The notes under the pieces: model-generated
The model's input: only the letters and a program-made list of their open reading frames with translations
The model's database searches: none
Told to the model about the DNA's origin: nothing
Program-made: the position numbers and the translations under genes
In this document: positions 24,454 through 36,900 of the stretch, piece after piece
Numbering within the stretch: position 1 is the first letter of the stretch
How the letters are laid out: every line of letters begins with the position of its first letter
Assembly (NCBI GenBank): GCA_014549065.1
Contig: JACDOX010000386.1
Coordinates: 401,063 to 465,062, forward strand
DNA: 64,000 bases
Origin: Cardinalis cardinalis
Taxonomy: Eukaryota; Chordata; Aves; Passeriformes; Cardinalidae
Reading direction: 5' to 3'

Positions 24454-25653
24454 CTCATGTTTCAGGCGCTCCTTTGAAACCACCAGCAGCTGAAATGCCA
24501 CCAAGTCCCCAGGTGCTCTGCTCCCAAGCTTCAGCCTCTTTCCTCACCAGGAATTAAATTCTTACTTCCAGCCCAGAGGAATCCACTTCATTTTGTCCTG
24601 TCCATGAGAACGGGGAGAATGGAACTCTTTCCCCACCACCACAGTCCTTTATTTACCAAGAGGCCACCATGTCCCCACTTTCACTGATCTATACTGAGCT
24701 GCTCACTTCTTCCAGCCCTTCCTGCTGCTGTCCCATCACCGAGCACCTCATGTCCACAGGAGAAGCTGCCTTGGAAACTGCTGCCCTACCTCTGAGGTCC
24801 CATGCCTGTGGTGAGGCCCAGGGGCGCGTGTGGGGGCCCGGCTGCCAGCTCCAATGAATATTTTGGGTAAAGAGCAGCTGCTGCAGCAGAACCAACGGTG
24901 CCTTGTTCCAGTGGGGCACAGGGTGTGCTGGGTGCTTGAGAACCGGGTAGTGCTGCAGCTCATGGTTGTGACCCCAGAGGACACTGCTGCTGCTGTTGCA
25001 AAATGCAGTGCTGCCTCTCAGCGACAATGAAGGCTGATGGATACACAGCTGCCACAGAACAGGGCTCCTCAGGCTCCTCAGGGAGCCATAGCCCAGTGAC
25101 TTCTGCTCATCTTGGCCAGAACTGCAGTCCAAGGGCTTCTTACAGACATAAAATACTGCCAATTAACTGTTTGGCATTTTCTGGCTTTTGAGAAAGGCAA
25201 CCTACTCCAGAGCTGATATCCATCATATAGGAAAAGCCTCTGGGAGCTCAGGGAGAAGGATGGCTGTGTTTCTGCAGAGACCCTCAATGGAAACCCCAAA
25301 AAGCATTAAAAAGAAGAAATTGGGGCATAATCCTTCCATAGTATGGAAACCACTACAGCCTGCATTTACTATGAATGCTGTATCAGGCTCCAATAATGAT
25401 CTTTTGCTGGTGCCAACAGATAGCTTATCCATCATCTCTGGCCATCAGCCTCATTACTGTTTCTGGACAGTCTATTTTCCTACTGCCTGATGCAGTTGCA
25501 TGTGACTTATTTACACTCTGAGATGAATGGGTAACTTTGGTTATCCAGAAGAAGGGCAATTAAAAATAATATGAGGCCAACCAGACAGAGATAAGTGAAC
25601 ATTAAAGCATCTGGGCAGGCCAGGTGCTTGAAGATATCACTGAAAATGTCTTC
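24454..25653. other. No gene recognised; moderately GC-rich
   Basis: Between about 24500 and 25160 the GC content rises and open frames overlap on both strands (157 codons on the minus strand at 24689-25162, 66 and 62 codons on the plus strand). Simultaneous opening of both strands is what GC-rich non-coding sequence produces, and none of the translations carries a domain that I know. From 25160 on the sequence is ordinary AT-rich DNA. Confidence 0.45.
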
Positions 25654-25717
25654 AGAAAGAAAAGAAAAGAAAAAAGAAAAAAAAAGAAAAAAGAAAAAAG
25701 AAAAAAGAAAAAAAAAG
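25654..25717. repeat. 64-bp polypurine tract, AAAAGA-type
   Basis: An uninterrupted A/G run on the plus strand made of GAAA, GAAAAA and GAAAAAA units. Mirror symmetry is good in places, so intramolecular triplex formation is possible. The reverse strand gives a Phe-rich frame (25602-25856) that is a by-product. Confidence 0.93.
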
Positions 25718-28700
25718 CAGACAACAAATTACCACCTTGACAGATTATTAAATGTTTAAAGCTTCTGGCAATAAAAGTTGCTAATAAAGAAGCAGTGTAA
25801 ACCAGAAGATAGTGGCAGCAACAGTAATTATACAGCAGAATGATTAAAAAGCACACAGCTATAATGACTTTAATCTACTTTATGAGAGAAACTCAAACAT
25901 TCAGCATTCAAAAAAATAATCAATTAGGGAGCAAGACAGATGGGAAAAAATCTATTTAAACTGAATTCCTACAATCAAGTGATAAATCAGTCATGAGTAA
26001 TTGTAGGAATTACTGCAATTCACTACGTTTCAATAACACTGGCTACTCCACCACAGACTGAAGTTTCTCAGCACCCAAAGGGACTCTATAGAGCAATTTC
26101 TGAGAACTTCTTGTGCTCAACAAGTTCTGCTGCTTAGCTGGAAGAATATCCAGCATGACCAAAGTTAAGATCTCAGTCTGGAGAACTTTACTTATTTTCA
26201 TAGCAGCAGAGTAATTTCAGCTCAGTGGCACNTAACAGGAAGGCTCCTTGACTCTTAACCACTTGGAGATGTGTTCCAGGCTCTCCCTACCCTCAGCCAC
26301 CCCAGTCCCCTGCTGCCTCACCGCAGTGGCAGCTCCCTGCCCTCAGAACTGCCCTGGGAAAGGAATTCTGTTCACTGCACTGTCACTGGGTCCTCGACCT
26401 GCCAGCAGGGAAGGGGCAGGAAAGAGACACAGGGACTGGTGTGGACAGAAGCCTGGACTTGTGTCATATTCAGCANGCAAAGAAAAAAACCTTGTATTGA
26501 AATGTCTCTACAGCTGAGTAAAGATCTGTATTATTCTGAAGTAAAAATATATTACTCTATTCCCCCATGTATCCCCTGCTTCTCATTCTAGTGAGATTAT
26601 TTTGTATACTAAAAATCAGGGCCTTTGTAAAGCCTCTGATTTTATTCCTGTAGCTCTTTCCCTCCCATTTGGCAAAAAAAGTTTTGCAACGTAGAAAAGT
26701 TGACATTATCAGGTATCTGCTTTAGAAATATCACAGAAAAAATACAACAGCTCCCACCCTACAAGTCAATACAGACATCAATATGTCTGTATGGGAAAAA
26801 TCTTTACATGGGCTTTTTTTAACATGATGGTGGTGTTGGTCTGACCTGTTTTGTTTGCTATCACCCTCTTCAAGGTCTGTATGTGCCAGGATGAGATCCC
26901 TGTTCCTCCACCTTCATAAAATGCTTCTGAGAGCAGGGAATTGGATTGGGCTAAATGCAACAGATGCAAGGCCTAAATGTGAAATATAATAGTGTGCACA
27001 TGGATCAGATCACATGAAAAAGCAGGCTGTGTGTTGAGATAAAAACTTAATTTCTCATTTGCTGCTTTCCTGTGTAATTCTTCTTCTTGTATTTTAAACA
27101 AATACATTAAAGGAATTTTTAATATTATGGCTGAGCACCTCAACTTTCCGTAAAGTAAGCATAACACCATTAACTATCAAATATTTAAAAATTCAATATC
27201 AGAAGAAGGGAGAGATAGATCAACTCGGTTAGGATTTAACTGTGTCAAAGCTGCTCTGCTTCTCAACATCTACCAGGAAAGAGTAAGCATTGATCATTAT
27301 CACCATATCATCCCTCCTAGTTTACTTATTGTTCAGATTTCAGAATGGGATGCAATAAATTAATATAGGCTTATATGTGCTACNTTTTCAGACCTAGCAT
27401 CTATTGACAGCCACTTGACATTAATTATTTGTATTATTGACCTCTTTGCATCATAGAAAGCTCTCTAGAGAAGAGCTTGGGAACATGCCAGAGGTGGAGA
27501 GGCACAGTTGCCAAAGGCTGGGAGATGCTGCAGTTGCACTTCTGTGAACTGGGAATGCAGGTGTTGCAACACTGAGCTCAGGGTGCTTACAACAGGGTGC
27601 TGTTGTTTTCATCAGTTGTTTTCATCAGTGTTTTCATTCTCAAACCAGGAAAAAGGCAGTCTCCTTGTGTTCAAATCCTTGCATAGTGTGACCTTTCCTG
27701 GCCTGGGGATGTGCCTGTGGCACTGAAGACAGTGAGACCCTTCCTTTGCCCTGTACACATGAAAAAGCAGCCTAGCCCTCCCCAGCTAGGCGCTCTTGGG
27801 CAGGTGAGCTCAAAGTTAGGCAAGTCCCTGAGGTTTCCAATAGAGATGTATACACACAAAATTAGCAAATAAATGAGTCAAGCAATGAGCAGAACATTAA
27901 ACTTCAGAAACAGTACCAGTGAGAAGAAGTTCTAATTGTAGGGACACAATAACAACACAGAAATCAGAAGAATCCAAGCACCAGGGCCACAGGCAGAGNA
28001 GCATAGCTCCAATGACAGAAATAGGGCAGAGACCCATCTGAGGGCAGGTGTGGGGAATCCACACAGACCCACAGTGATTCCTGGACAACAGTAGCCAAGA
28101 GGAGAGCAACACTGACATAACTTGGGGCAGTGTAAGACCTGCAGCTGTCTGAGAAGGCATCACCAAAAGCTCACAGTGCTGGGAGGAAATTATCAATGAC
28201 TAATCTACCTTGGGTTGATTGCCAGCCTGGTTACACAGGAAGCAAGGGACTGCTAAGAGACCTTGAGGGCAGGAATCAACTTGAAAAAATAAGAANGTAC
28301 AAAAATTTGTGACTGTGGAGAGAAACATTGGAATAGGAGAGTGGTGGTCCAAACCCAGTTAGAAATCCATCAAGTCATAGTCATTTGATAATGTTTGCAT
28401 GTCTACTATTGTATTTCAGAGTTGATATTTATCCAGAATGTTTCATTAATTGCTCTTCACTTACTTTTCATTAAAAAAAAGTGGGTCAAAATGCTTAGAT
28501 CCTGATTTGATTTAACCACATAAATTGTACAGTGCTTTTCCCGAGAAAGTAGGCAAAAACCATGTTAGAAAGTAGGACACACATTACACAGTGAGGAATG
28601 TAGGTATCAAAGAAATTACCCAGAGGAACTATTTCCTGTTCACCTGTAGGTATTGAAGTTGGGGTGAGTACTCACCCAATGCTCACATGCCACTGAGAGG

Positions 28701-31700
28701 AAGTGAGCTGAAGGGAGGCAGGATGCCAACAGGTTTTTCCCTTTGCCTTGTTCAGGTAATAGGCCNAAGACAGGAATCAAATAAGAGAAAATTAAGACTT
28801 TCCCACTCAGAGGAAAGTTCTCCCCTTAATGAGCAGTAATAAGAGATTCAGCTTTTCCCTCTCCCCATGTGTTAAGTTTTTAGGAAGGTGCAAACAGAGG
28901 ACATTTAATACCAGTACAGGATGCTGCTTCCCAGCCAACAACTCCTCCACAGAGATCACGAGCCACCACTGCAGGAACCACTGCTCTCCAGGTCAAGGGT
29001 GAACACATGCCTGCTTTTCATACTCAGGGCTTCTTCTGTAAGCCTACTGAAGAAATAGGAAGAAAAAGCAGGGCACAGAACTGTTTAATGGTGAAATACC
29101 TTACTAATGACCACCNGAACAGATTTAAAAGCTTTAAGCTTTAACAGCTGTCCTTATAATTTATCAGTTACACCCCAAGAAACCCAGAAGAAGTGTCTTT
29201 GTTTCCTTCCCACCAGATAAGTTTCCTTATCAGAGTCAGATCCTACACTCCCCGTCCTCTCTCTTTGCTTTAAGCACATGATGGAGCTCCCAGAGTTCTG
29301 CTGTTATCCTTCACACCCCAAGCCCAAGCTGAATGCTCCCTTTAAGATTTAAATGAACGTTTGTCTCTGGTGGCCTCTCTCCATTTCCTCGTGGTGTTCT
29401 TCGACTGCCAGAGCAACCAGCTGGGCCAGTAAGTTAAAGACATTGTTCCCATAGTAACTCATTTTCTCTACCCGCTCATTAGATTAACACATTTCAGATA
29501 AAAGATAGACGTGAAAAGGTCTCAGAAATGACAGTCCAAGGCACTGTTAAATATAAACAAAATCCACCTCACTATCTCAAAAAGCATTCACTGCTTGATA
29601 TCAGAGCATACATCTATAGCCGCTATGCTCATTGTGCTGTCCTGCCTGGAAGTTATCAAAAGCATCTTGGATAGATCCTTTTGTTGCTAGTTTGCAGACA
29701 ATCTCTTAAGTACAGAAACAAACAGGTACTCCCCTTATCAAATCAGAGCTAAAACCAAGAAAAGAAGTTCACTGTCTCTGTGCACTCACATTCAGATAAT
29801 GTTTGCAACTTTGCTACAGAAAAGGTCTGATTCACACTCCCAGTAGCAGCAAATCTCTTATCAGTTTCACCTCCCCCAAATTCAATTTTGTTACATTTTT
29901 AGTACTATAGCATGGGTTGACTTAATAGAAGTTCAAGCCCAAGGAACAGATTAATGTGATGACACCATGTGTCCACACAATACAAAAAGCCTTTGAACTG
30001 CTCCTGCTCCATCATCATACAGCAATTCTGCCATGCACCAGAAAGAACAAGAAAAATCTTGATACTACAGACACCCTTTGCCACTGAAGATTTCCAGTAA
30101 CACTTTCTGGTAAAATACAAAGGACATGGAAGTCAGGAATAAGAAATCTTTATATAGCTTTAGATAGTGTTTATTTTTGCTTTTATTTCCTCCCCAGGTG
30201 CAACCCTTCAGATGGAATATGAACAAATTCTTTTGATTGTCATTCATCTCTNCAAATGAATTTAATGGTTCTCAGGAGGCTTCAGCCTGTATACATGTGT
30301 TTATGTGTACTTACACAACAGCTTAAATGCATACTGCTTGTGAAACTCCAGCTGGAATGATGGGTCCTGAACATGCCTTGTAATGCAAGCAGTAACCACA
30401 AGCTTGTTAATATCCTGTCTTAACCCTTTGCCAAGACCCAGGTAAAAGACTATTTACACCTAAAAACATAATTCAGAGACTGACTCACACTGGCATTTTC
30501 ATGTCAATGTCCACTGTCCATTTGTGTCTGAAAACCAGGATTTCCCAATGACGGCCTCCAATTTCAGCAGTCTGTTCAAATCACCAGGAATTGAACTTGG
30601 TTCTTTTTTTTTTCCCTTCNTACAGCTCTCCTTGTCAGAACTCTCATTTGTCAGCTGTGCAGCCTCGATGCACCAGCTCACACCACTGACATCTCACCTT
30701 CCTTTTCCTCAGTATTACTTCTCACAAAAGTGCAATTTACAGGTGACAAAAAATAAGTCTCATCTCAGAAAATTGCNCCATAGTTCTGGCAAAATTTTTT
30801 ACAAAAGGCGTGATGTATATTAAGAACTCAGACGAGCTGATGCTGTTCATCATTTCTGATGCAAAGTCAGTGCAACCCTTTGCCTGGTGAGATGGGGGAA
30901 ACTGATATGCATGTTTTGATTTGGGTCTCTCACAACAGGTCCTGAACACCCTCACCTAATGTCTTCACAGTGTAGACTGATTTTAACTTTTTCTCCATTT
31001 TCTTTTGTCTCATTGGCTCTCTGACTGTCCTGCCCTCGTCTGCTTTACTTCTACAAGGAAAGGTGTCACTGAATTATTGGAAAATAGACTACAGGGCTGG
31101 ATGGTGTATGGGTTTCTGCTTTTGTACTGGGGACTCAGCTGTTTTCTGTCACCTGGGGAGACTGAAATTTGGTCCTAGTTTTCAAATAAACTGCAGTAGA
31201 AAGAGACTGCCTGCTTTGTTGTGCTGTAACCTTAGGCTAGAGCTTTAAAATATATATGAATTTGGTCATTAAAAAACTGCAGCCTATTCCCTGTCATTTA
31301 TGTTCTCTATACTCTGTGCCTCATTAGAAACATGAGGAGCATACAGGCACTCCAACATGATAGAAATGTCAGCCAAAGGCAGTACATTTTGAGTGTTAAA
31401 ATGCACACAGTAAAGTGGTAACTGAATGTAAAGAACAAACCCATGTTCCTCTTAGCTTCTATTATTTTCTGTGTTTAAAGTATAGTAGTCAGAAAAAAAT
31501 CACAGACTTTTCAAATGATGAAAGGAAGGTGAGTAGGAAAGCTGGCCATGAATTTCATAAATTCTTGCTATTTAATAGCTGTAGCTCACCGGATTGTCAC
31601 AAGAAAATACATGTCAGCCNTGTCACCACCCAGGGAATAATCATTCTCTGACACTTATCTTCTTGCTTCTTTTCATTGGCAGAGGATAACTGGTTAAGCT

Positions 31701-33002
31701 GCCCTGTTTCTATTGGGAAAAGCTATATATCCTGCTCTCCCAAGGCAGGCAGGCAGGCAGCTCCTGATCTGTGTGGCAGCACAGGGAATGAAGGGACATT
31801 GCCTGTTCTGAGCTAAGAGCAGTTCCTCAGGAACAAGTGCTGCCATTCTCAAGGCACTGCAGGGAGGGGACATACCTTTGATCATCAGATACCAAGGTAA
31901 CATTGANGGTTTTCCCTCTCTCCCTAGTCTGATATGTTGCTTTCCTCATTTAAAACATCCAAAATCAAGAGAAGAAAGAGAACAGTTTTCCCCAGAAGTC
32001 AGCAATCACTTTTGCATGTGTGAACTCTTTCTCTTCCTTCTTTTTACAAAAGGAGATGGCCAGCAATTAGCAGGCAGGCAGTGCTTTGGGAATAATTTTA
32101 CTATTCTCTCTGTTTTGGTATTTCAGAAGCTTCCTCTCAGTTAAATTCCCACAAACATCAGATAAATGTGCTTTCAACTCTGCCTCTGGACTAGATTTGG
32201 TGTCATTCATGCCTGTGAATAAGTAGTACTTTCTACTTTGCAGGTGGAAAGTAACCTACTACACAGATTTCAAGGTTAACAGAGACTTTATTACAGAAGG
32301 GTAAACTCTACTACACAGCTTGTTATGGGCTGAGGAAGAGAATAACCTTCCCTGATGTTTCTGAGGTGATCGTTTTTCAACCCTTATTCAAAATGTTGGT
32401 GCAACTACCTGGCACACCAACCCCAAAAGAGCTCGATTTTTCTCACAACTCTTTATTATTGCAAATACAGAGGAAACTCCATCNACCTTTTTTTAAGTCT
32501 CTCTTGCTCCTTGCCAGCCTCATCTCCTGCAGAACACCTTTTCATTCTCTGAGCCAAGTGATTTTACAGCTGGCAGACAGGAATGGCACTGTGCTGAGCA
32601 GGCTTTGCTGCTTAGCCATAGTCTGTGCAGATGCACGTGCAAAAACCCTATTTAAGTGTCTTCACTTGTATCACTGATATGCACTTACTACAGCTTTACT
32701 TCAAAGTGCGCTTGGCCCTGGCACAACCTACTTATTTGTATTCTACATTGAACTGCACATAACTCTTAACCAGCATATGCATTTTTTTCCTTTGGAGCTT
32801 TTTTTTTTTTTAAAGTAGACATTACCCGAGCTGCTCCCAGTGGTTAAACATGTCTCTGATTAAAATGTCATGCTCAGGTACGTGATGTTCGCGTTCAGCC
32901 CCTGGGATCTCTTCACAAAGCCAATCAATACACCGTGCAGAACACAGATTACAAGAGGTGCCGCCCAGACACCTCTGTGCATGCAGTTGCTCTCTCTCCC
33001 TG
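25718..33002. other. No gene recognised
   Basis: Just over 7 kb of mixed sequence. Open frames reach 106 codons (26271-26591) with no domain. Small structures noted: a 10-bp-arm hairpin at 26769-26792, a 13-bp tandem repeat at 27602-27639, a (GGCA)4 run near 31744-31759 and a T-run near 32796-32812. No CR1, LTR or RNA gene was recognised. Confidence 0.5.
27602..27639. repeat. 13-bp tandem repeat, about 3 copies
   Basis: GTTGTTTTCATCA occurs twice back to back (27602-27614 and 27615-27627), followed by a decayed third copy, GTGTTTTCATTC (27628-27639). Confidence 0.92.
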
Positions 33003-33260
33003 GCAGCATTCCAACAGTCATGCAGATGGCAGACACAGCATAAGGGAGAGCAAAAGTAGTTTATTGGCAGAGATGTGCACTGTCACAGATTGCAGGCAGC
33101 TGCCCTGATACATCCTGACAAGGAAGCTCTGATTGGGCTTGACACCTACATGATATACAACTCTGCAACTATACAGGTCCTAAGGGAGACCTTTTCCCTA
33201 GGAGAGAACATGCTTCCCAGGTTAACATGCTAAGAGTTAGTCTGCAGNGCTGGTCTCTTG
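33003..33260 (-). mobile_element. Possible antisense LTR or polyadenylation region
   Basis: Read on the minus strand, a CCAAT box (CCCAATCAGAG, plus-strand region about 33130-33140) is followed by a polyadenylation signal AATAAA (plus-strand TTTATTGG near 33060). A pyrimidine-rich CTTTTGCTCTCCC stretch and GTGTCTGCC follow, an order reminiscent of U3-R-U5 in avian LTRs. I could not fix TG and CA ends or a target-site duplication. It could equally be the 3' end of an old transcript or a chance arrangement. Confidence 0.3.
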
Positions 33261-33360
33261 GTAATATAAACAGTAACTTGCCTTAAAGAGGAAAGCACAA
33301 AGTGACTTTCACCGCCTGACAGTCAGCGGCCTTAAATCCAGCAACAAGCACAACACAATG

Positions 33361-33900
33361 CCTTACAAGTCTCAGAATGGTTGTTAAAGAGAGCTGGAAC
33401 ATAATAGCCGCCTCCCCGACCGATATCTCAATTCAGCCTTCGACTTTGTGGCGTGTTCTCCTGCTAAACCATCAGNGGCGATTGCTCCAGCTGCCTGCTG
33501 TCTGAGGGCAGTGTCAGCCGCACAGCGAGTGCCCCGCAGGCACACACAGGCTGCGGGGAGCACCCAGGATGGGCACAACAGCAGCGCCCTGGATGTGTGT
33601 GCCGCTGCCCAGCAGAATGCATTCCGGAGCTNGCCAAGTGCTCCTGAGCCAAAGGGCTCGGCAAACTCTTCCTGCCGCGGGAGAGCAGCCAAGCCCGACG
33701 TGAGGAGCCGCCCTGCAGACCAGGCACNAAGATGCTGGCGACTTCAGCGCGGCAAGGCTTTCAGCAGAGCAGGTGGCACTGGTGGGAAGAAACGCCTGGC
33801 TGGCGCAGCCTGCCAGCGTGTGAGCTGCTCTCCAGGCAGCTCCCCGAAGGAGGGAAGCAATCCTGGGAGAAGGACCTCCCAGTGGACTGTCAGACAGTGA
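33361..33900. promoter_or_regulatory. CpG-rich block, possible weak CpG island
   Basis: By eye I count roughly 26 to 28 CpG dinucleotides in about 540 bases, whereas most of the window has one per hundred bases or fewer. GC content is about 60 percent. Overlapping open frames (150 codons at 33448-33900 on the plus strand, 102 and 87 codons on the minus strand) are produced by the GC richness and show no domain. A TATA-like TTTATAAGG lies just downstream near 33925. It could be a promoter of an unannotated or non-coding transcript, a first exon whose partners lie outside, or the unmethylated remains of a young repeat. Confidence 0.4.
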
Positions 33901-33949
33901 GCCACTTCTCTGAAGCCAAGAGGCTTTATAAGGGCAGTGCTTGAATTTT

Positions 33950-36900
33950 AGTCACCTGTTTACTAAAAGCAGTTTGAGTGGGGCTGAGNGATTTCAGGAG
34001 GTTTCTTGTGGTTGCAGCACCCAAAGGTGTTTTAGACCCTGGTGTTTCTTCCCTCCCCTTTCATGACACAGAGCATTTTCTCTGTAATTGTTGCCTGTAC
34101 CCTCACAAGCTGGTTTTCATCTTTGTCTCCTAGCATGTCTTCATGATGTAAGAAAACATATTCATAGGTTGTGACACTTTTTCTCTGAACTGCCAACTGC
34201 TGACCCATCCCTGTTCCTCCACAAGTTTTTAGGATGAGACTGGGCTTCTCAGAGTGACACAGATCAGCTTTATCAGCTGATATCAGCCTTTTCAAGCAAT
34301 AACAATTTTTTTTAAAGCTGTAAATCAGCAGTGCACAATGTCTGACAGGTACATACATAGTAATATTGTGCTAATATTGTAATAACTCTCCAAACTGCTC
34401 TTCCATCTTAGAGAATGTTTTTGAGTTGGCCAGTGACAAGTGCCACATTAGGAACCTTGACCACTGCAGTGGACTGCAAAGCTCAGTTCTGATCACATCT
34501 CCTCAGAGGAGCCTGATCTGCATCCGCCACAGAAAATCACAGCAACCCCACACTGTGACCCAGCTTCTGGCAGTGAAATGCCTTGATCATACTTCTTGAG
34601 CTCAGTCTGACAGCTGGTAACATACTCAGGCACACTTGGCGTTACTTTCCACTTAGCACCATGAAGAGCCTGATGTTTGATAAGATTACAGGTGCCACCA
34701 GCATGAGCCATCAGCTGAACAGCATTTTTATTCCAATTTACCCAACACACAGCGCCCTAGGAAAAGTCTCTGGCTTAGGTCTACAGAAGAGCATTTCAGG
34801 CAGGCATCTCATTGGGGTTTGGTTTAGTTTAATTTTGGTTTTTGGATGAATGGAGGGTAAGGGGATAGACAGGCACAATGAAGAAGAACATTAGAAAGCT
34901 GTCAGCTTCCCTTCACTATGATTCATGTGGTCCTGAGACACAGGGTAAAATCTTATNCTGAAGAGTAATACAGCACACCAAGGTGTGCTGTCCAAAGTCA
35001 TCTATTTTGGCTCTTCTGCTGCTTCTCAAGTGACAGTCACTTAATAAAGAAAATCTAGAGGAGCTCTATGAACAAGTACACTAAATGCACAATTACACAC
35101 ATTTTTATTTCCAGTCCCATCACATCTATGCCATTGCCCTTAGGCTTTCTCTTCACAGTGGGACCAAAGACATTCTGGTATGTTCTAATATGTTATCATT
35201 GGCTCCCTGGCAAATAAATCATGCATAGGAAGGCAGCCTTTTAGTCAGATTCTGTGCTAATGGTCATTCAACTTCAGAAGATAAAATTCCATTAACTAAA
35301 ACATATTTCAAGGTAATGATCAGGTTGAAAAAATATAAATTATTTTGATGATCACTTGGCCAGATCTGAAGTACATGTTTAAATACAATGCAGAGTACCT
35401 CTCAGTCTTCATGATCTTCTTGTTTATCAGTCACCAGAAAGAATAAATATTTGATCCCAAAAGCACTTATTTGGCCTTAACCCTGTAGTTTGACATAATA
35501 AATCTTTTGTAATGCATCCTGAATAAACTACCCAGGATATCTGGGATACATATACAGGAACTCTCTGTAACCTTACTAAATGTTTTAAATCCTGATTTTT
35601 AATTGAGTACATCTAAATGGCATTTTACCTGGCTGAAAGAACAAATTTTATTTTGCTGCTGAAGACTTACATACTTAGACTTTTGAAATTCTCTACTATA
35701 CTATGAACAATTCAGGTAAATCATAGGGGAGAATAATAGTGTTCTTTCTTTTTTCCTCTACAAAATGTGCAAACACAAACACCAAGCATGCCCTTGCCCC
35801 GTAACAAAAGACAAACAGGAACAAAAATCCTGTCTTTGCCCCTGGGGAAGTGGGGGACAGCTGCTTGTTGTCTGGGGCTTGGAGGCTGTGTATCTACATG
35901 TCACACCTTGCTCTGCCCCAGACCCTCTGGCTGGCCTGGGACACACACTTCTCATTCAAACTGACAAATCAGTGCAGGAGTTGATGTCCCTTACTAGGGA
36001 AGCAACTTTTGATCAGTTCACAGTCTCTGTTTCAGCATGTATGAAACAAGAACTTACAGCACTGCTGGGCTGACAAGCCCTATGAGACCAAACTCCTGAA
36101 AAAACCTGAGGTACTGCCTGCAATACAGGCTGGAACCTAATGCATAAAAATCCCCACTCGAGTACGAGCTGTCTTTTCAGGGCCATGAAAAGCCCAGCTG
36201 CCCCCTACCACTGCTTGAGCACAGTGCTAAGCCTGGACTTGCCTTCTGCTATGGAGTACAGGGAGGTTGCAATCTCAGGCAGACATCAAAAGGTTACGGA
36301 GTTGTCATTGCTCCAAATCAACTCTTGCCCCATCTGCTTCCCTAGCATCTCTTCCCATAGCAGTTCCTGACTCCCCTCAGTGAAGGAAATTGATCTGCTG
36401 CACACTGTTGGTACGGAAAGACAGGAAAGGGGGAAGCAGAACTGGTGCTGTACTAAGCTTGTAAGTATTTTGCAGGCCCTGTTGACAAATCTGTTCTGCA
36501 CAGGGAACAAATCACTGGCAGTGATGAAATTTTTACCTACCCCTGAGATCCCTGTGGAAGTGCCAAGCCTGATTTTCACTTTTCTGGTTCCTGGACAGTG
36601 GAGCAGAGAGAAGTGACTGCATTGGGAAGTAATTTGTGAATACAGTCACATGTGACTTACTAAAAAGATTGAGACATTTTGATTAGGTCTAATATCCTCA
36701 CACCTTAACAGCTGCCACAAGTGTGTCAGTAGGGAAAAAAAGCAGAAATGTAGGGATGTACATGAACAATGATAAAGGGCAGGGTGGAAAATGAAGGAAG
36801 AAGCAACTAATTTATTTGGAATGGATATCAGGGTAATAGGGAATAATTTGAAACATAGAATTAGACAACTTGATTGCAGTCACGAGACAGATCATGTTTT

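Noticed and set aside
24689..25162. 157-codon minus-strand frame with plus-strand frames opposite
   Set aside because: GC-rich sequence opens both strands. No family resemblance and no splice or start context that supports a gene.
26769..26792. Hairpin with 10-bp arms and a CAAT loop
   Set aside because: Again near chance expectation, with no supporting context for a microRNA or terminator.
33448..33900. 150-codon frame in the CpG-rich block
   Set aside because: It is a by-product of high GC content. The translation is Ala/Ser/Gly-rich without a domain and the minus strand is open too.
34970..34991. Hairpin with 10-bp arms and a 2-base loop
   Set aside because: An inverted repeat of this size is expected about once by chance in a window of this length.
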